A stretch of DNA of 64,000 nt. It comes from Amycolatopsis sp. NBC_00345 (lineage in GTDB: Bacteria > Actinomycetota > Actinomycetes > Mycobacteriales > Pseudonocardiaceae). Under the pieces are notes generated by a model. That model was given only the letters and a program-made list of their open reading frames with translations. It did no database searches and was not told where the DNA came from. The position numbers were made by a program, and so were the translations under genes. Positions 33,550 to 40,974 of this stretch are shown one piece after another (position 1 is the stretch's first letter; the number at the start of each line of letters is the position of its first letter). The stretch spans positions 5,332,001 through 5,396,000 of the forward strand of contig NZ_CP107995.1 of NCBI RefSeq assembly GCF_036116635.1, in the 5' to 3' direction.

Positions 33550-34617
33550 TCAGGCCCTTCCCTTCATGATGACCTCGCGGCAGCGCCCTTCGAGGTAGCG
33601 GACGAACTGCCAGAAGTCCTTGAACGCCGGGTTGTGCGTCTGGCCGTCGTGGTACCGGCGGTAGAGCTGCTGGATCACCACGGCGAGCCGGAACAGCCCG
33701 TACACCTCGTAGAACCGCCAGTCGCCGACCTCGATGCCGGTGGCGCCGGCGTAGTGGGCGACGAACTCCTCGCGGGTGTACATGCCGGGAATGTGCGTCG
33801 GCTGGCGACGGCTGGACTTCATCACGTCGTCGTCATCGGCCTGGACCCAATAGGACAGCGTGCTGCCGAGCTCCATCAGCGGGTCGCCGAGGGTCGCCAG
33901 CTCCCAGTCGAGGACGCCGGTGACGCGGAGCGTGTCCGGGCCGTCGAGGACCAGGTTGTCGAGACGGTAGTCGTTGTGGATCAAGCAGATCCGGGCCTCG
34001 CCGGGCCGGTTGCCGTCCAGCCAGCGGATCACGTCGGCGAAGTCGCCGACGTTGTCCGTGCGCGCCTTCTCGAAGCGGCCGGTCCAGCCGCGCACCTGGC
34101 GCTCGACGTAACCCGTGCCCTTGCCGAGGTCGGCCAAGCCGGCCGCGTCGACGTCCACCGAGTGCAGCTGCACGAGCCGGTCGACGACCCGGCCGGACAG
34201 CTCACGCGCCTGCTCCGGGGTCAGGTCGAGGCCGCCGGGCAGGTCGCCGCGGAGGATCAGGCCGTCGAGCCGCTCCATCACGTAGAAGTCGCTGCCCAGC
34301 GGGCCTTCGTCCTCCGCGCGGCCGAACGCGAGCATCTCCGGCACGTACGGGAACACCGGCTTCAGCGCGCGCTGCACGCGGTACTCGCGCCGCATGTCGT
34401 GCGCCGACGCGGCTTTGTGCCCCGCGGGCGGGCGCCGCAGGATCAGCTCGCGGCCCGGGTAGGCGAGCAGGTACGTCAGATTGGACGCGCCGCCGGGGAA
34501 CTGCCGGACCACCGGCGGCCGGTCGCCGAGCCCCGGCACGCGCCCGGACAGCCAGGCGTGCACGGCGTCGGCGTCGAACACGTCCTCGGCACGGACGTCG
34601 ACCGTCCCGTCGGTCAT
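33550..34617 (-). CDS. APH-family phosphotransferase (acyl-CoA dehydrogenase-associated type)
   Basis: Protein of 355 residues starting MTDGTVDVRAEDVFDADAVH. Kinase-like fold: nucleotide-binding GGASNLTYLLAYPGRELILRR, catalytic loop CLIHNDYRLDNLVLD and metal-binding DWELATLGDPLMELG. This is the FadE36-like subgroup of aminoglycoside-phosphotransferase-fold proteins, usually found with acyl-CoA dehydrogenases and SDRs rather than with resistance. ATG overlaps the SDR stop by 4 bp. Confidence 0.9.
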   Translation of the reverse strand: MTDGTVDVRAEDVFDADAVHAWLSGRVPGLGDRPPVVRQFPGGASNLTYLLAYPGRELILRRPPAGHKAASAHDMRREYRVQRALKPVFPYVPEMLAFGRAEDEGPLGSDFYVMERLDGLILRGDLPGGLDLTPEQARELSGRVVDRLVQLHSVDVDAAGLADLGKGTGYVERQVRGWTGRFEKARTDNVGDFADVIRWLDGNRPGEARICLIHNDYRLDNLVLDGPDTLRVTGVLDWELATLGDPLMELGSTLSYWVQADDDDVMKSSRRQPTHIPGMYTREEFVAHYAGATGIEVGDWRFYEVYGLFRLAVVIQQLYRRYHDGQTHNPAFKDFWQFVRYLEGRCREVIMKGRA

Positions 34618-35366
34618 GCGAACCTCCTCAGCAGGCTCTCCGGGGCCAGCCGCACGGCCAGGGCCAGCGGGACCCACGGCCACGACGGCACGTACGCCAG
34701 CTTCGGCTCGGCCTCGACCGCTTTCGCCAGTGCGCGGGCACCGGCCTCCGCTCGCGTGGCCAGCGGGCTGCCGCCGACCCGGTCGTACATTTCGGACTCT
34801 ATGTAGCCGGGCCGGATCTCGGTGACCGCGATGCCCTTCCGGCGCAGTTCCGCCCGCGTGCCGGCGACAAACGCCGAGATACCCGCCTTCGAGGCGGCGT
34901 ACGCGGTGGAGTTCTTGGGCAGCCCGCGGATCGCCATGAACGACGACATCACCGCGAGGTGGCCTTCGCGCTGCTCGCGGAAGATGCCGGCGGCGGCCTC
35001 GATCTGGGCGGCCGCGGCGATGAAGTTGGTCTCCAGCGTCTGCCGGTTGACGTCGAACCGGCCGCGGCCGACCGGCTGGCCCTTGCCGAGGCCCGCGTTG
35101 ACGATCACGCGGTCGAGCGAGCCGAGTGCGGCGCGGAACTCGTCGAACACGGTGAAGACGCGGTCGTGCTCGTTCACGTCGAGGCACCGGGTCACGACCG
35201 TGATCCCCGGGTAGGCCGCCTTGAGTTCGGCGGCCAGCTCGTCGAGCCGGTCGGCGCGCCGCGCGCAGAGCGCGAGGTTGCGGCCGCGGGCCGCGAACTG
35301 GCGGGCCATGCCTTCGCCGAGGCCCGAGCTGGCACCGGTGATCAGGATGTTCTTCCGCAGGACCAT
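34614..35366 (-). CDS. SDR-family oxidoreductase
   Basis: Short-chain dehydrogenase of 250 residues starting MVLRKNILITGASSGLGEGM. Motifs TGASSGLGEG, VNAGLGKG (in place of NNAG), VMSSFMAIRG (Ser) and YAASKAG (Tyr/Lys). First gene of the SDR-phosphotransferase-histidine phosphatase operon. The upstream gap contains a perfect 15-bp-arm hairpin at 35395-35434, which would lie in its 5' region. The open frame continues upstream to 35852 but that part is not SDR-like. Confidence 0.92.
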   Translation of the reverse strand: MVLRKNILITGASSGLGEGMARQFAARGRNLALCARRADRLDELAAELKAAYPGITVVTRCLDVNEHDRVFTVFDEFRAALGSLDRVIVNAGLGKGQPVGRGRFDVNRQTLETNFIAAAAQIEAAAGIFREQREGHLAVMSSFMAIRGLPKNSTAYAASKAGISAFVAGTRAELRRKGIAVTEIRPGYIESEMYDRVGGSPLATRAEAGARALAKAVEAEPKLAYVPSWPWVPLALAVRLAPESLLRRFA

Positions 35367-35394
35367 GGGCGGGATCCTACCGGCTGGTAACCAG

Positions 35395-35434
35395 ACCGGT
35401 GGCCCGGCGCTGGGGGCATCGCCGGGCCACCGGT
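35395..35434. promoter_or_regulatory. Perfect hairpin in the SDR 5' region
   Basis: Arms ACCGGTGGCCCGGCG (35395-35409) and CGCCGGGCCACCGGT (35420-35434) with a 10-nt loop, 29 bp upstream of the SDR start on the minus strand. It lies between divergent genes, so a terminator role is unexpected. It may be an attenuator, RNA-stability element or operator. Confidence 0.45.
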
Positions 35435-35629
35435 ACCAGGTACGGCCATCGGCAGTGCACGGGGCGCGGACCGTCTGCCGGGGCCGAAGGATGTGCCGCG
35501 CCGGGGGCCCGGGCGCGACGGGTACGAAGGCCATACAAACGCGACCGCGCAGGTCAGGCAATGGTTCACAGTTGCCAGTACTAGGCCGTTCGCTCCAGTG
35601 ACAGTGCCCTGAGCAGGCCCGGACCCTGC

Positions 35630-35635
35630 TAACGT
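35630..35635 (+). promoter_or_regulatory. Extended -10 for XRE-like gene
   Basis: TGC-TAACGT at 35627-35635, about 62 nt before the ATG at 35698. No clear -35. Motif-based inference. Confidence 0.3.
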
Positions 35636-35697
35636 CTCCGTGTCGGCTTGGGCACTCCAGGTGAACGGACCAGCGGCGGGGACGGTCGGGGCGGGAC

Positions 35698-36633
35698 ATG
35701 GCGGGTGGAGCTGCGAACGGCGCCGGACCGGGCGCGGCGGACGAACGGACCGCGTTCGCGACCGCGCTGCGGGCCGCCATCGCCACCAGCGGGCTCTCGC
35801 TCGACCGGATCCAGGCCCGGCTGCGCGCCCGCGGCACGGCGGTGAGCGTCACCGCGCTGAGCTACTGGCAGTCCGGCAAGCGCCAGCCCGAGCGGTCCGG
35901 TTCGCTGTCGGCGGTGCGGGTGCTGGAGGAGATCCTCGGCGTGCCCGCCGGCTCGCTGCTCGGCCTGCTGCCGCCGCCCCGGCCGCGGGGCAGCGCGGCG
36001 CGTCGGGACCGCGCCGGCGAGGAGCCGCTCACCTTCACCCGCGAGACGCTGCAGCCGCTGCTCGACCGCGTCGGCGCGCCGAACGCGCTGGACCGCCAGA
36101 ACCAGCTGAAGCTCGTCGGCCTGCACGACCTGTGCGAGATCGCCGAGGACGGCGGCCAGCGCTCGGTCACCGCGCGCGCGGTGTTCCAGGCGGGCGCGGA
36201 CGGCCAGGACCGCTGGCTTCTGGTGTACACACAAGGAGACGCGGCGGCGGTGCCCGAGCTGCACCCGGTCCGCAACTGCCGCGTCGGGCGCACCGAAGTG
36301 GACGATGCCCACGGAATCCTGGTCGCCGAACTGCTTTTCGAGCGCACCGTCGACCGCGGTGAGACGCATCTGATCGAGTACTCGCTGACCAACGCGGGCC
36401 CGCCGTATCCGGAATGCCGGAACACGCACTACCGCGAGTTCCGGCGGCCTGTGCGCGAGTACCTGCTGGAGGTCCGCTTCGCGCCCGAAGCGGTGCCCGC
36501 GCAGTGCTGGCAGTACGGCCGCCCGAACGACGGCACGCCGTCCCGCCGCCGCCTCGCCCTCGACGGCGGTCACGGCGTCCACGCGGTGGCCCTGGACTTC
36601 GGGCCGGGCATCTACGGCATCGAGTGGGAGTAG
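35698..36633 (+). CDS. XRE-like regulator with unknown C-terminal domain
   Basis: Protein of 311 residues starting MAGGAANGAGPGAADERTAF. Residues about 18-85 form an HTH of the XRE type (FATALRAAIATSGLSLDRIQ, then VTALSYWQSGKRQPERSGSL, VRVLEEILGVP). The remaining 200 residues are beta-rich, with THYREFRRPVREYLLEVRF and a terminal HAVALDFGPGIYGIEWE, and match no family known to me. They may sense a ligand. Transcribed toward the acyl-CoA synthetase gene, with a shared terminator hairpin between. Confidence 0.8.
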   Translation: MAGGAANGAGPGAADERTAFATALRAAIATSGLSLDRIQARLRARGTAVSVTALSYWQSGKRQPERSGSLSAVRVLEEILGVPAGSLLGLLPPPRPRGSAARRDRAGEEPLTFTRETLQPLLDRVGAPNALDRQNQLKLVGLHDLCEIAEDGGQRSVTARAVFQAGADGQDRWLLVYTQGDAAAVPELHPVRNCRVGRTEVDDAHGILVAELLFERTVDRGETHLIEYSLTNAGPPYPECRNTHYREFRRPVREYLLEVRFAPEAVPAQCWQYGRPNDGTPSRRRLALDGGHGVHAVALDFGPGIYGIEWE

Positions 36634-36635
36634 GA

Positions 36636-36681
36636 CTCGTGAGTGTTGAAGACGGTTAGAACCGTCCTCAACACTCACGAG
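36636..36681. terminator. Bidirectional terminator hairpin
   Basis: Arms 36636-36657 and 36660-36681 (starting CTCGTGAGTGTTGA and ending TCAACACTCACGAG) pair with a single mismatch around TTAGAA. It sits 3 bp after the XRE-like stop and 5 bp before the end of the convergent synthetase gene. Confidence 0.75.
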
Positions 36682-36686
36682 CCTGA

Positions 36687-38333
36687 TCAGCTCAGCTTCG
36701 AGCGCAGCACCTTCCCGGTGGCGTTGCGCGGCAGCTCGTCCAGGAACTCCACGTCACGCGGGACCTTGTACCGGGCCAGGTTGGCCTTGACGTACTCGCG
36801 CACGCCGTCGGCGTCCAGCCCCGATTCCTCCACCCGCACGACAAACGCCTTGAGGCGCTGGCCGAAGTCCGCGTCCTCGACGCCGATCACGGCCGCCTCC
36901 AACACGTCCTCGCGCTCGACGAGCAGGTTCTCCACCTCGACCGGGAACACGTTCTCGCCGCCGGAGACGATCATCTCGTCGTCGCGGCCGTCGATGAAGA
37001 GCAGGCCGTCGTCGTCGAAGTGGCCGACGTCGCCGCTGGAGAGCAGGCCGTCGATGATCTCCTTGTGCCTGCCGTCGGTGTAGCCGCCGAAGCTGAGGCC
37101 ACTGCCGACGAACACGCGCGCCGTCACGTGCGGCTCGGTGATCTTCTTGCCGTCCAGGTCGTACAGCGCGACGCGGCAGCCCACCGGCGCGCGGCCGACG
37201 GTGCCGGGCGCGCGCCGCCAGTCCTCCGGCGTCGCGACGGTGGCGACCGCGACCTCCGTGGAGCCGTACAGGTTGTGCACCACGGGGCCGAACTCCTCGT
37301 TCGCGCGGTTGCCGAGGTCCGGCGACAGCGCGGAGCCCGCGACGAAGATGATCCGCAGGCACGACGCGTCGTACTTGGCGCGGGTCTCCGCGGGCAGGTC
37401 GACGATCCGCTGCAGCATCGTCGGCACCAGTACCAGCGCGGTGCAGCGGTGCTCGGCGATGCCCTTGAGCGCCTCCTCCGGGCTGAACTTCCGCCGCATC
37501 ACCACCGTGCACCCGAGTGCGAACGACAGGATGAACTGCGAAAGTCCCGTGCCGTGGAACAGCGGCGCGCCCATGTACGTCGCTTCGCCGGCGCGTAACG
37601 GGATGCGGTCCAGGAACTGGGCGGACGCCAGCGCGGAGGTGTGCGGCCGCGGCGCGCCCTTGGGCGTCCCGGTGGTCCCGCTGGTGAGCAGGACGAACCC
37701 GCCGGGCTTGGCCGGCGCGGGCAACGGCCGGTCGTCGGTGCTGGCGATGATCTCGTCGAGCACCGGGATGTCCCGGCCGGTGTGGTCCCCGTCCTGGTCG
37801 ACCCAGGCCAGGTACCGCTCGACCGACGGCGAGATCGCGTCCAGCAGGCCGGTGAACTCCTGGTCGTAGACGAGCGCCGTGACGCCCTCGCGCGCGGCGA
37901 CGTCGGCCAGCTGCGGCTTCGCGAACCCGGTGTTCATCAGCAGCAGGCGCGCGCCGAGCTTGCCGGACGCGGCCATGGTCAGCACCAGCCCGCGGTGGTC
38001 GCGGCACAGCGCGGCGATCACCGAGCCCGGGCCGAGGCCGCGCTCGGCCCAGGCCCTGGCCAGCGCGTTCGACTGGTCGTCGAGCTGCTTGAAGGTGAGC
38101 GGGCCGAGCTCGTCGACGATCCCGACGGCCGTGGGGTCACGGCGGGCGGCGATGTGGTTGGCCCCGGCGAACGGGCCGTACTTCCGGATGGCGACCAGGG
38201 ACCGCAGTCCCTCGTCGAGGCGGGGGAACGGCACGAGGCCGGCGCGACGCATCACGTCGACGCTGCGCACGGTCTCCGTCACCTTGTCCGTGACCAGGCT
38301 GGCGAGCTCGGACACACCGGCCGGGTATCTCAT
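36687..38333 (-). CDS. Acyl-CoA synthetase (AMP-binding, FadD-like)
   Basis: Protein of 548 residues starting MRYPAGVSELASLVTDKVTE, with RBS GGAGGTG. ANL-superfamily signatures: P-loop VLLTSGTTGTPKGAPRPHTS, HNLYGSTEVAVATVATPEDW, SSGDVGHFDDDGLLFIDGRDDEMIVSGGEN (hinge region) and C-terminal catalytic Lys in LPRNATGKVLRSKLS. It activates a fatty or related carboxylic acid to its CoA thioester through an adenylate. Substrate chain length is unknown. The continuing open frame far upstream overlaps the polymerase gene antisense and is not real. Confidence 0.94.
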   Translation of the reverse strand: MRYPAGVSELASLVTDKVTETVRSVDVMRRAGLVPFPRLDEGLRSLVAIRKYGPFAGANHIAARRDPTAVGIVDELGPLTFKQLDDQSNALARAWAERGLGPGSVIAALCRDHRGLVLTMAASGKLGARLLLMNTGFAKPQLADVAAREGVTALVYDQEFTGLLDAISPSVERYLAWVDQDGDHTGRDIPVLDEIIASTDDRPLPAPAKPGGFVLLTSGTTGTPKGAPRPHTSALASAQFLDRIPLRAGEATYMGAPLFHGTGLSQFILSFALGCTVVMRRKFSPEEALKGIAEHRCTALVLVPTMLQRIVDLPAETRAKYDASCLRIIFVAGSALSPDLGNRANEEFGPVVHNLYGSTEVAVATVATPEDWRRAPGTVGRAPVGCRVALYDLDGKKITEPHVTARVFVGSGLSFGGYTDGRHKEIIDGLLSSGDVGHFDDDGLLFIDGRDDEMIVSGGENVFPVEVENLLVEREDVLEAAVIGVEDADFGQRLKAFVVRVEESGLDADGVREYVKANLARYKVPRDVEFLDELPRNATGKVLRSKLS

Positions 38334-38498
38334 CCGGGCACCTCCGTTGCTGCGGCGGGAGAGAGAGCCACACCGCCGTCGGCGTACCGGCGGTATGGGG
38401 GCTACTCGACAGTAGCCCAAGCCGGGCCGACGTGCACCAGGCAGCTTCGGCCAGGTTCGGCGGCCGGAATTGTCGGTGCCGGCGCGCACAATGCGAGG

Positions 38499-40214
38499 GT
38501 GCAGGTGATCACCGGGCAGGAGGAGGACTCCGGCTACACGATCGACACCCCCTCGGGCCCGCTGACCGGGCTGTCCGAGGCCGAGTGGGTGGCCGAGGTG
38601 CGGCGGCGGGAGGCGGACGGGTCGCCGCGGTGGGTGTTCCCGTCGGTGGCGGCGGTGTACCCGGTGCTGGTCGCGGCCGGGGTCCGGGTGCAGCGTTGCC
38701 ACGACCTGGGCCTGGCCGAGGGGCTGCTGCTGGCCTACGACGGGCAGGAGGGGCAGTCGCGGAGCCTGCGCGCGGCGTGGGCGCGGGCGAACGGGGAGGA
38801 GCCGCCGGACGACGGGCCCGCTTTTGATGGCGGTGGCGGTGGCGTCGGCGAGGAGGTGCAGCCCACGCTGTTCTCGCCACGCGGGCCGGGGCTGCCGGCC
38901 GGGGTGACGGTGCTGGCCGCCGCCCGGCGGGTGCTGGCGGAGCAGGAGAAGAGGGTCGCGGCGTTGGCGACGCCCGGGCGAATGCGGCTGCTGCTGGCCG
39001 CGGAGTCCGCGAGCGCGCTGGCCGCGGAGGAGATGACCGCCGACGGGCTGCCGTGGCGGGCGGACCTGCACCTGGAGCTGCTGGCGCGGCGGCTGGGGCC
39101 GCGGGTCCCGGCCGGGCAGCGGCCGAAGGTGCTGCTGGACCTGGCGGCGCGGATCACCGAGGCGTTCGGCGGCCGGGCGGTGAACCCGGACTCGCCGCCG
39201 AGCGTGGTGCGGGCACTGGCGCGCGAGGGCATCGAGGTGCCGTCGGCGCGTAAGCACTTCCTGCGCGAGATCGACCACCCGGCCGTGGAACCGTTGCTGG
39301 AGTACAAGGAGCTGTCCCGGCTGCACTCGGCCAACGGCTGGGCGTGGCTCGAGGAGTGGGTCGGCGACGGGCGGTTCCGGCCGCACTACATCGTCGGCGG
39401 CGTGGTGTCGGGGCGCTGGGCCACGCGCGGCGGCGGGGCGCTGCAGATCCCGAAGGTGCTGCGCACCTGCGTCCGGGCGGACCCGGGCTGGCAGCTCGTG
39501 GTGGCCGACGCGGCGCAGCTGGAGCCCCGCGTGCTCACCGCGCTGTCCGGCGACCGACGGCTCGCGGAGGTCGCCGCGGCCACAGACCTGTACGCCCGGC
39601 TGGGCGAGGCGCTGTTCTCCGGCACGCGATACGTGCCAGTGGTCTCCGGCGACACGCGCGACGACCGGTCGAAGGCGAAGATCGCCATGCTGTCGGCGAT
39701 GTACGGCGGCACCTCGGGCGAGGCCGGGCCGCTGCTGGCGTTGCTGCGCCAGCGTTTCCCGGACGCCGTGTCCTATGTGGAGCACGCCGCGGCGGCGGGC
39801 GAACGCGGCGAGCGCGTGCGCTCCCGCCTGGGCCGCACCTCCCCCGCCCCGTCGGCCGCGTGGCGCGCGCTGACCGGCGGCCTGGCGGAGGACGAGGCGG
39901 CGGAAACCCGCGCCCGCCGCGCGTCCCGGGGCTGGGGCCGGTTCACCCGCAACTTCGTGGTGCAGGCCAGCGCGGCGGACATGACGGCGGTCCTGCTCGC
40001 GACACTGCGCCAGCGCCTGCCCGCCCCCGCCCACCTCGTCTTCTTCCAGCACGACGAGGTCATCGTCCACACCCCGGCCGCCCTCGCCCGCGAAGTCTCG
40101 GACCTCATCGAGGCCTGCGTGGAGGAATCCGCCCGCCGCCTCTTCGGCGAAGCCTGCCCGGTCCGGTTCCCGATGCACATCGCGCCGGTCGAGACCTACG
40201 CGGACGCGAAGTAG
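38499..40214 (+). CDS. PolA-like DNA polymerase (bifunctional exonuclease/polymerase family)
   Basis: Protein of 571 residues from GTG 38499. The C-terminal half has family A polymerase motifs: motif A VVADAAQLEPRVL (catalytic Asp; the usual SQIE is AQLE), motif B DDRSKAKIAMLSAMYGG (R and K kept; the usual NFG is MLS, so the dNTP-stacking aromatic is Leu), and motif C FFQHDEVIVHT. The N-terminal half corresponds to a degenerate 3'-5' exonuclease region with a Gly-rich linker (FDGGGGGVGEEV). This short actinobacterial form exists beside full-length PolA; a repair role is likely but unproven. Confidence 0.88.
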   Translation: MQVITGQEEDSGYTIDTPSGPLTGLSEAEWVAEVRRREADGSPRWVFPSVAAVYPVLVAAGVRVQRCHDLGLAEGLLLAYDGQEGQSRSLRAAWARANGEEPPDDGPAFDGGGGGVGEEVQPTLFSPRGPGLPAGVTVLAAARRVLAEQEKRVAALATPGRMRLLLAAESASALAAEEMTADGLPWRADLHLELLARRLGPRVPAGQRPKVLLDLAARITEAFGGRAVNPDSPPSVVRALAREGIEVPSARKHFLREIDHPAVEPLLEYKELSRLHSANGWAWLEEWVGDGRFRPHYIVGGVVSGRWATRGGGALQIPKVLRTCVRADPGWQLVVADAAQLEPRVLTALSGDRRLAEVAAATDLYARLGEALFSGTRYVPVVSGDTRDDRSKAKIAMLSAMYGGTSGEAGPLLALLRQRFPDAVSYVEHAAAAGERGERVRSRLGRTSPAPSAAWRALTGGLAEDEAAETRARRASRGWGRFTRNFVVQASAADMTAVLLATLRQRLPAPAHLVFFQHDEVIVHTPAALAREVSDLIEACVEESARRLFGEACPVRFPMHIAPVETYADAK

Positions 40215-40226
40215 GCGCCCGCCGAT

Positions 40227-40260
40227 CTCTTGGCAGACTGGTCCTCTTGGCAGACTGGTC
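40227..40260. repeat. 17-bp tandem duplication
   Basis: CTCTTGGCAGACTGGTC occurs twice head to tail (40227-40243 and 40244-40260) and is followed by a partial third unit TCTTGGCCAAC. It lies between the polymerase stop and the small membrane-protein gene and may affect its promoter. Confidence 0.8.
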
Positions 40261-40285
40261 TCTTGGCCAACCTTGGGGGAATACG

Positions 40286-40639
40286 ATGGCGCGCACACCT
40301 TCCCGGACCGTGACCGCGCTCTGGACGGCCGTCCCACTGCTGTTCGGCCTCGCCCTGCTGGCCTACCTCGCGGGCGGCGCCCTCACAGCGGTCGGCGAGG
40401 TCCGGGAACGGTGTGCGCAGCAGATCGTCCCGGCCAGCGCCCCGCTCGACCACATGGACGGCGGCTTCCTGCCCCTGCATTGGACCTGCGTCTTCGAAGA
40501 CGGCACCACTTACGAGGGTGTTCCGTCCTGGACCAATCCGGTGGTATTCGGCGCACTGGGCGGCATCGTGGTCTGTGTGGTGGCGAGTTTGGTGATGGAT
40601 CGGCGTTTTCGGCGCAGCGTAGGAAAATCTCCCACCTGA
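40286..40639 (+). CDS. Small two-span membrane protein
   Basis: Protein of 117 residues starting MARTPSRTVTALWTAVPLLF. TM segments at about 10-36 and 87-107 flank an extracytoplasmic stretch with two Cys (ERCAQQIVPAS and LHWTCVFEDG), which could form a disulfide. Arg-rich C-terminus RRFRRSVGKSPT. RBS GGGGGA. No family recognised. Confidence 0.75.
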   Translation: MARTPSRTVTALWTAVPLLFGLALLAYLAGGALTAVGEVRERCAQQIVPASAPLDHMDGGFLPLHWTCVFEDGTTYEGVPSWTNPVVFGALGGIVVCVVASLVMDRRFRRSVGKSPT

Positions 40640-40765
40640 TGCGTCGGTTGTACCGCATCACCCGTCCCATCAGCCCGGCGAATGATCACCGACCACACGG
40701 CCAAGCTCGGAGTCAGCCGCCCAGCGCTATCGCCGCCCGCTCGACGATCACTACGTTGAGATCGC

Positions 40766-40960
40766 ATGATGCGAAAGTCGACGAAAAGAAAACTGGTAAG
40801 CCTCTGGGGATACCTGCTTCTCGCCGCGGTGCTCTGGCTGTGGTTCGTGCCTTCCGCCGGCCCGGGGCTCATCGCGATTCTGTCGGCTTTCGTGGTTGTC
40901 TACTCATTCTTCCAGGCACCGATGTGGTTGCGGGAGTGGCGACCGTTGCGTTCATCGTGA
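40766..40960 (+). CDS. Very small membrane protein
   Basis: Protein of 64 residues starting MMRKSTKRKLVSLWGYLLLA. Two hydrophobic segments (about 11-28 and 32-50) between a basic N-terminus and WLREWRPLRSS. No family recognised. It follows another small membrane protein and is convergent with hrpA. Coding status rests on composition only. Confidence 0.5.
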   Translation: MMRKSTKRKLVSLWGYLLLAAVLWLWFVPSAGPGLIAILSAFVVVYSFFQAPMWLREWRPLRSS

Positions 40961-40974
40961 AATAAACGCAAGCC

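Larger units (their letters stand above)
35367..35697. other. Divergent intergenic region with hairpin and promoter
   Basis: 331 bp between the SDR and an XRE-like regulator. Apart from the hairpin at 35395-35434 and a -10-like TGCTAACGT at 35627-35635, nothing gene-like is seen. Confidence 0.55.

Noticed and set aside
38334..40337. N-terminal extension that would make the acyl-CoA synthetase 1216 residues
   Set aside because: The extension runs antisense through the polymerase gene; ATG 38333 has a good ribosome binding site and family-like N-terminus.
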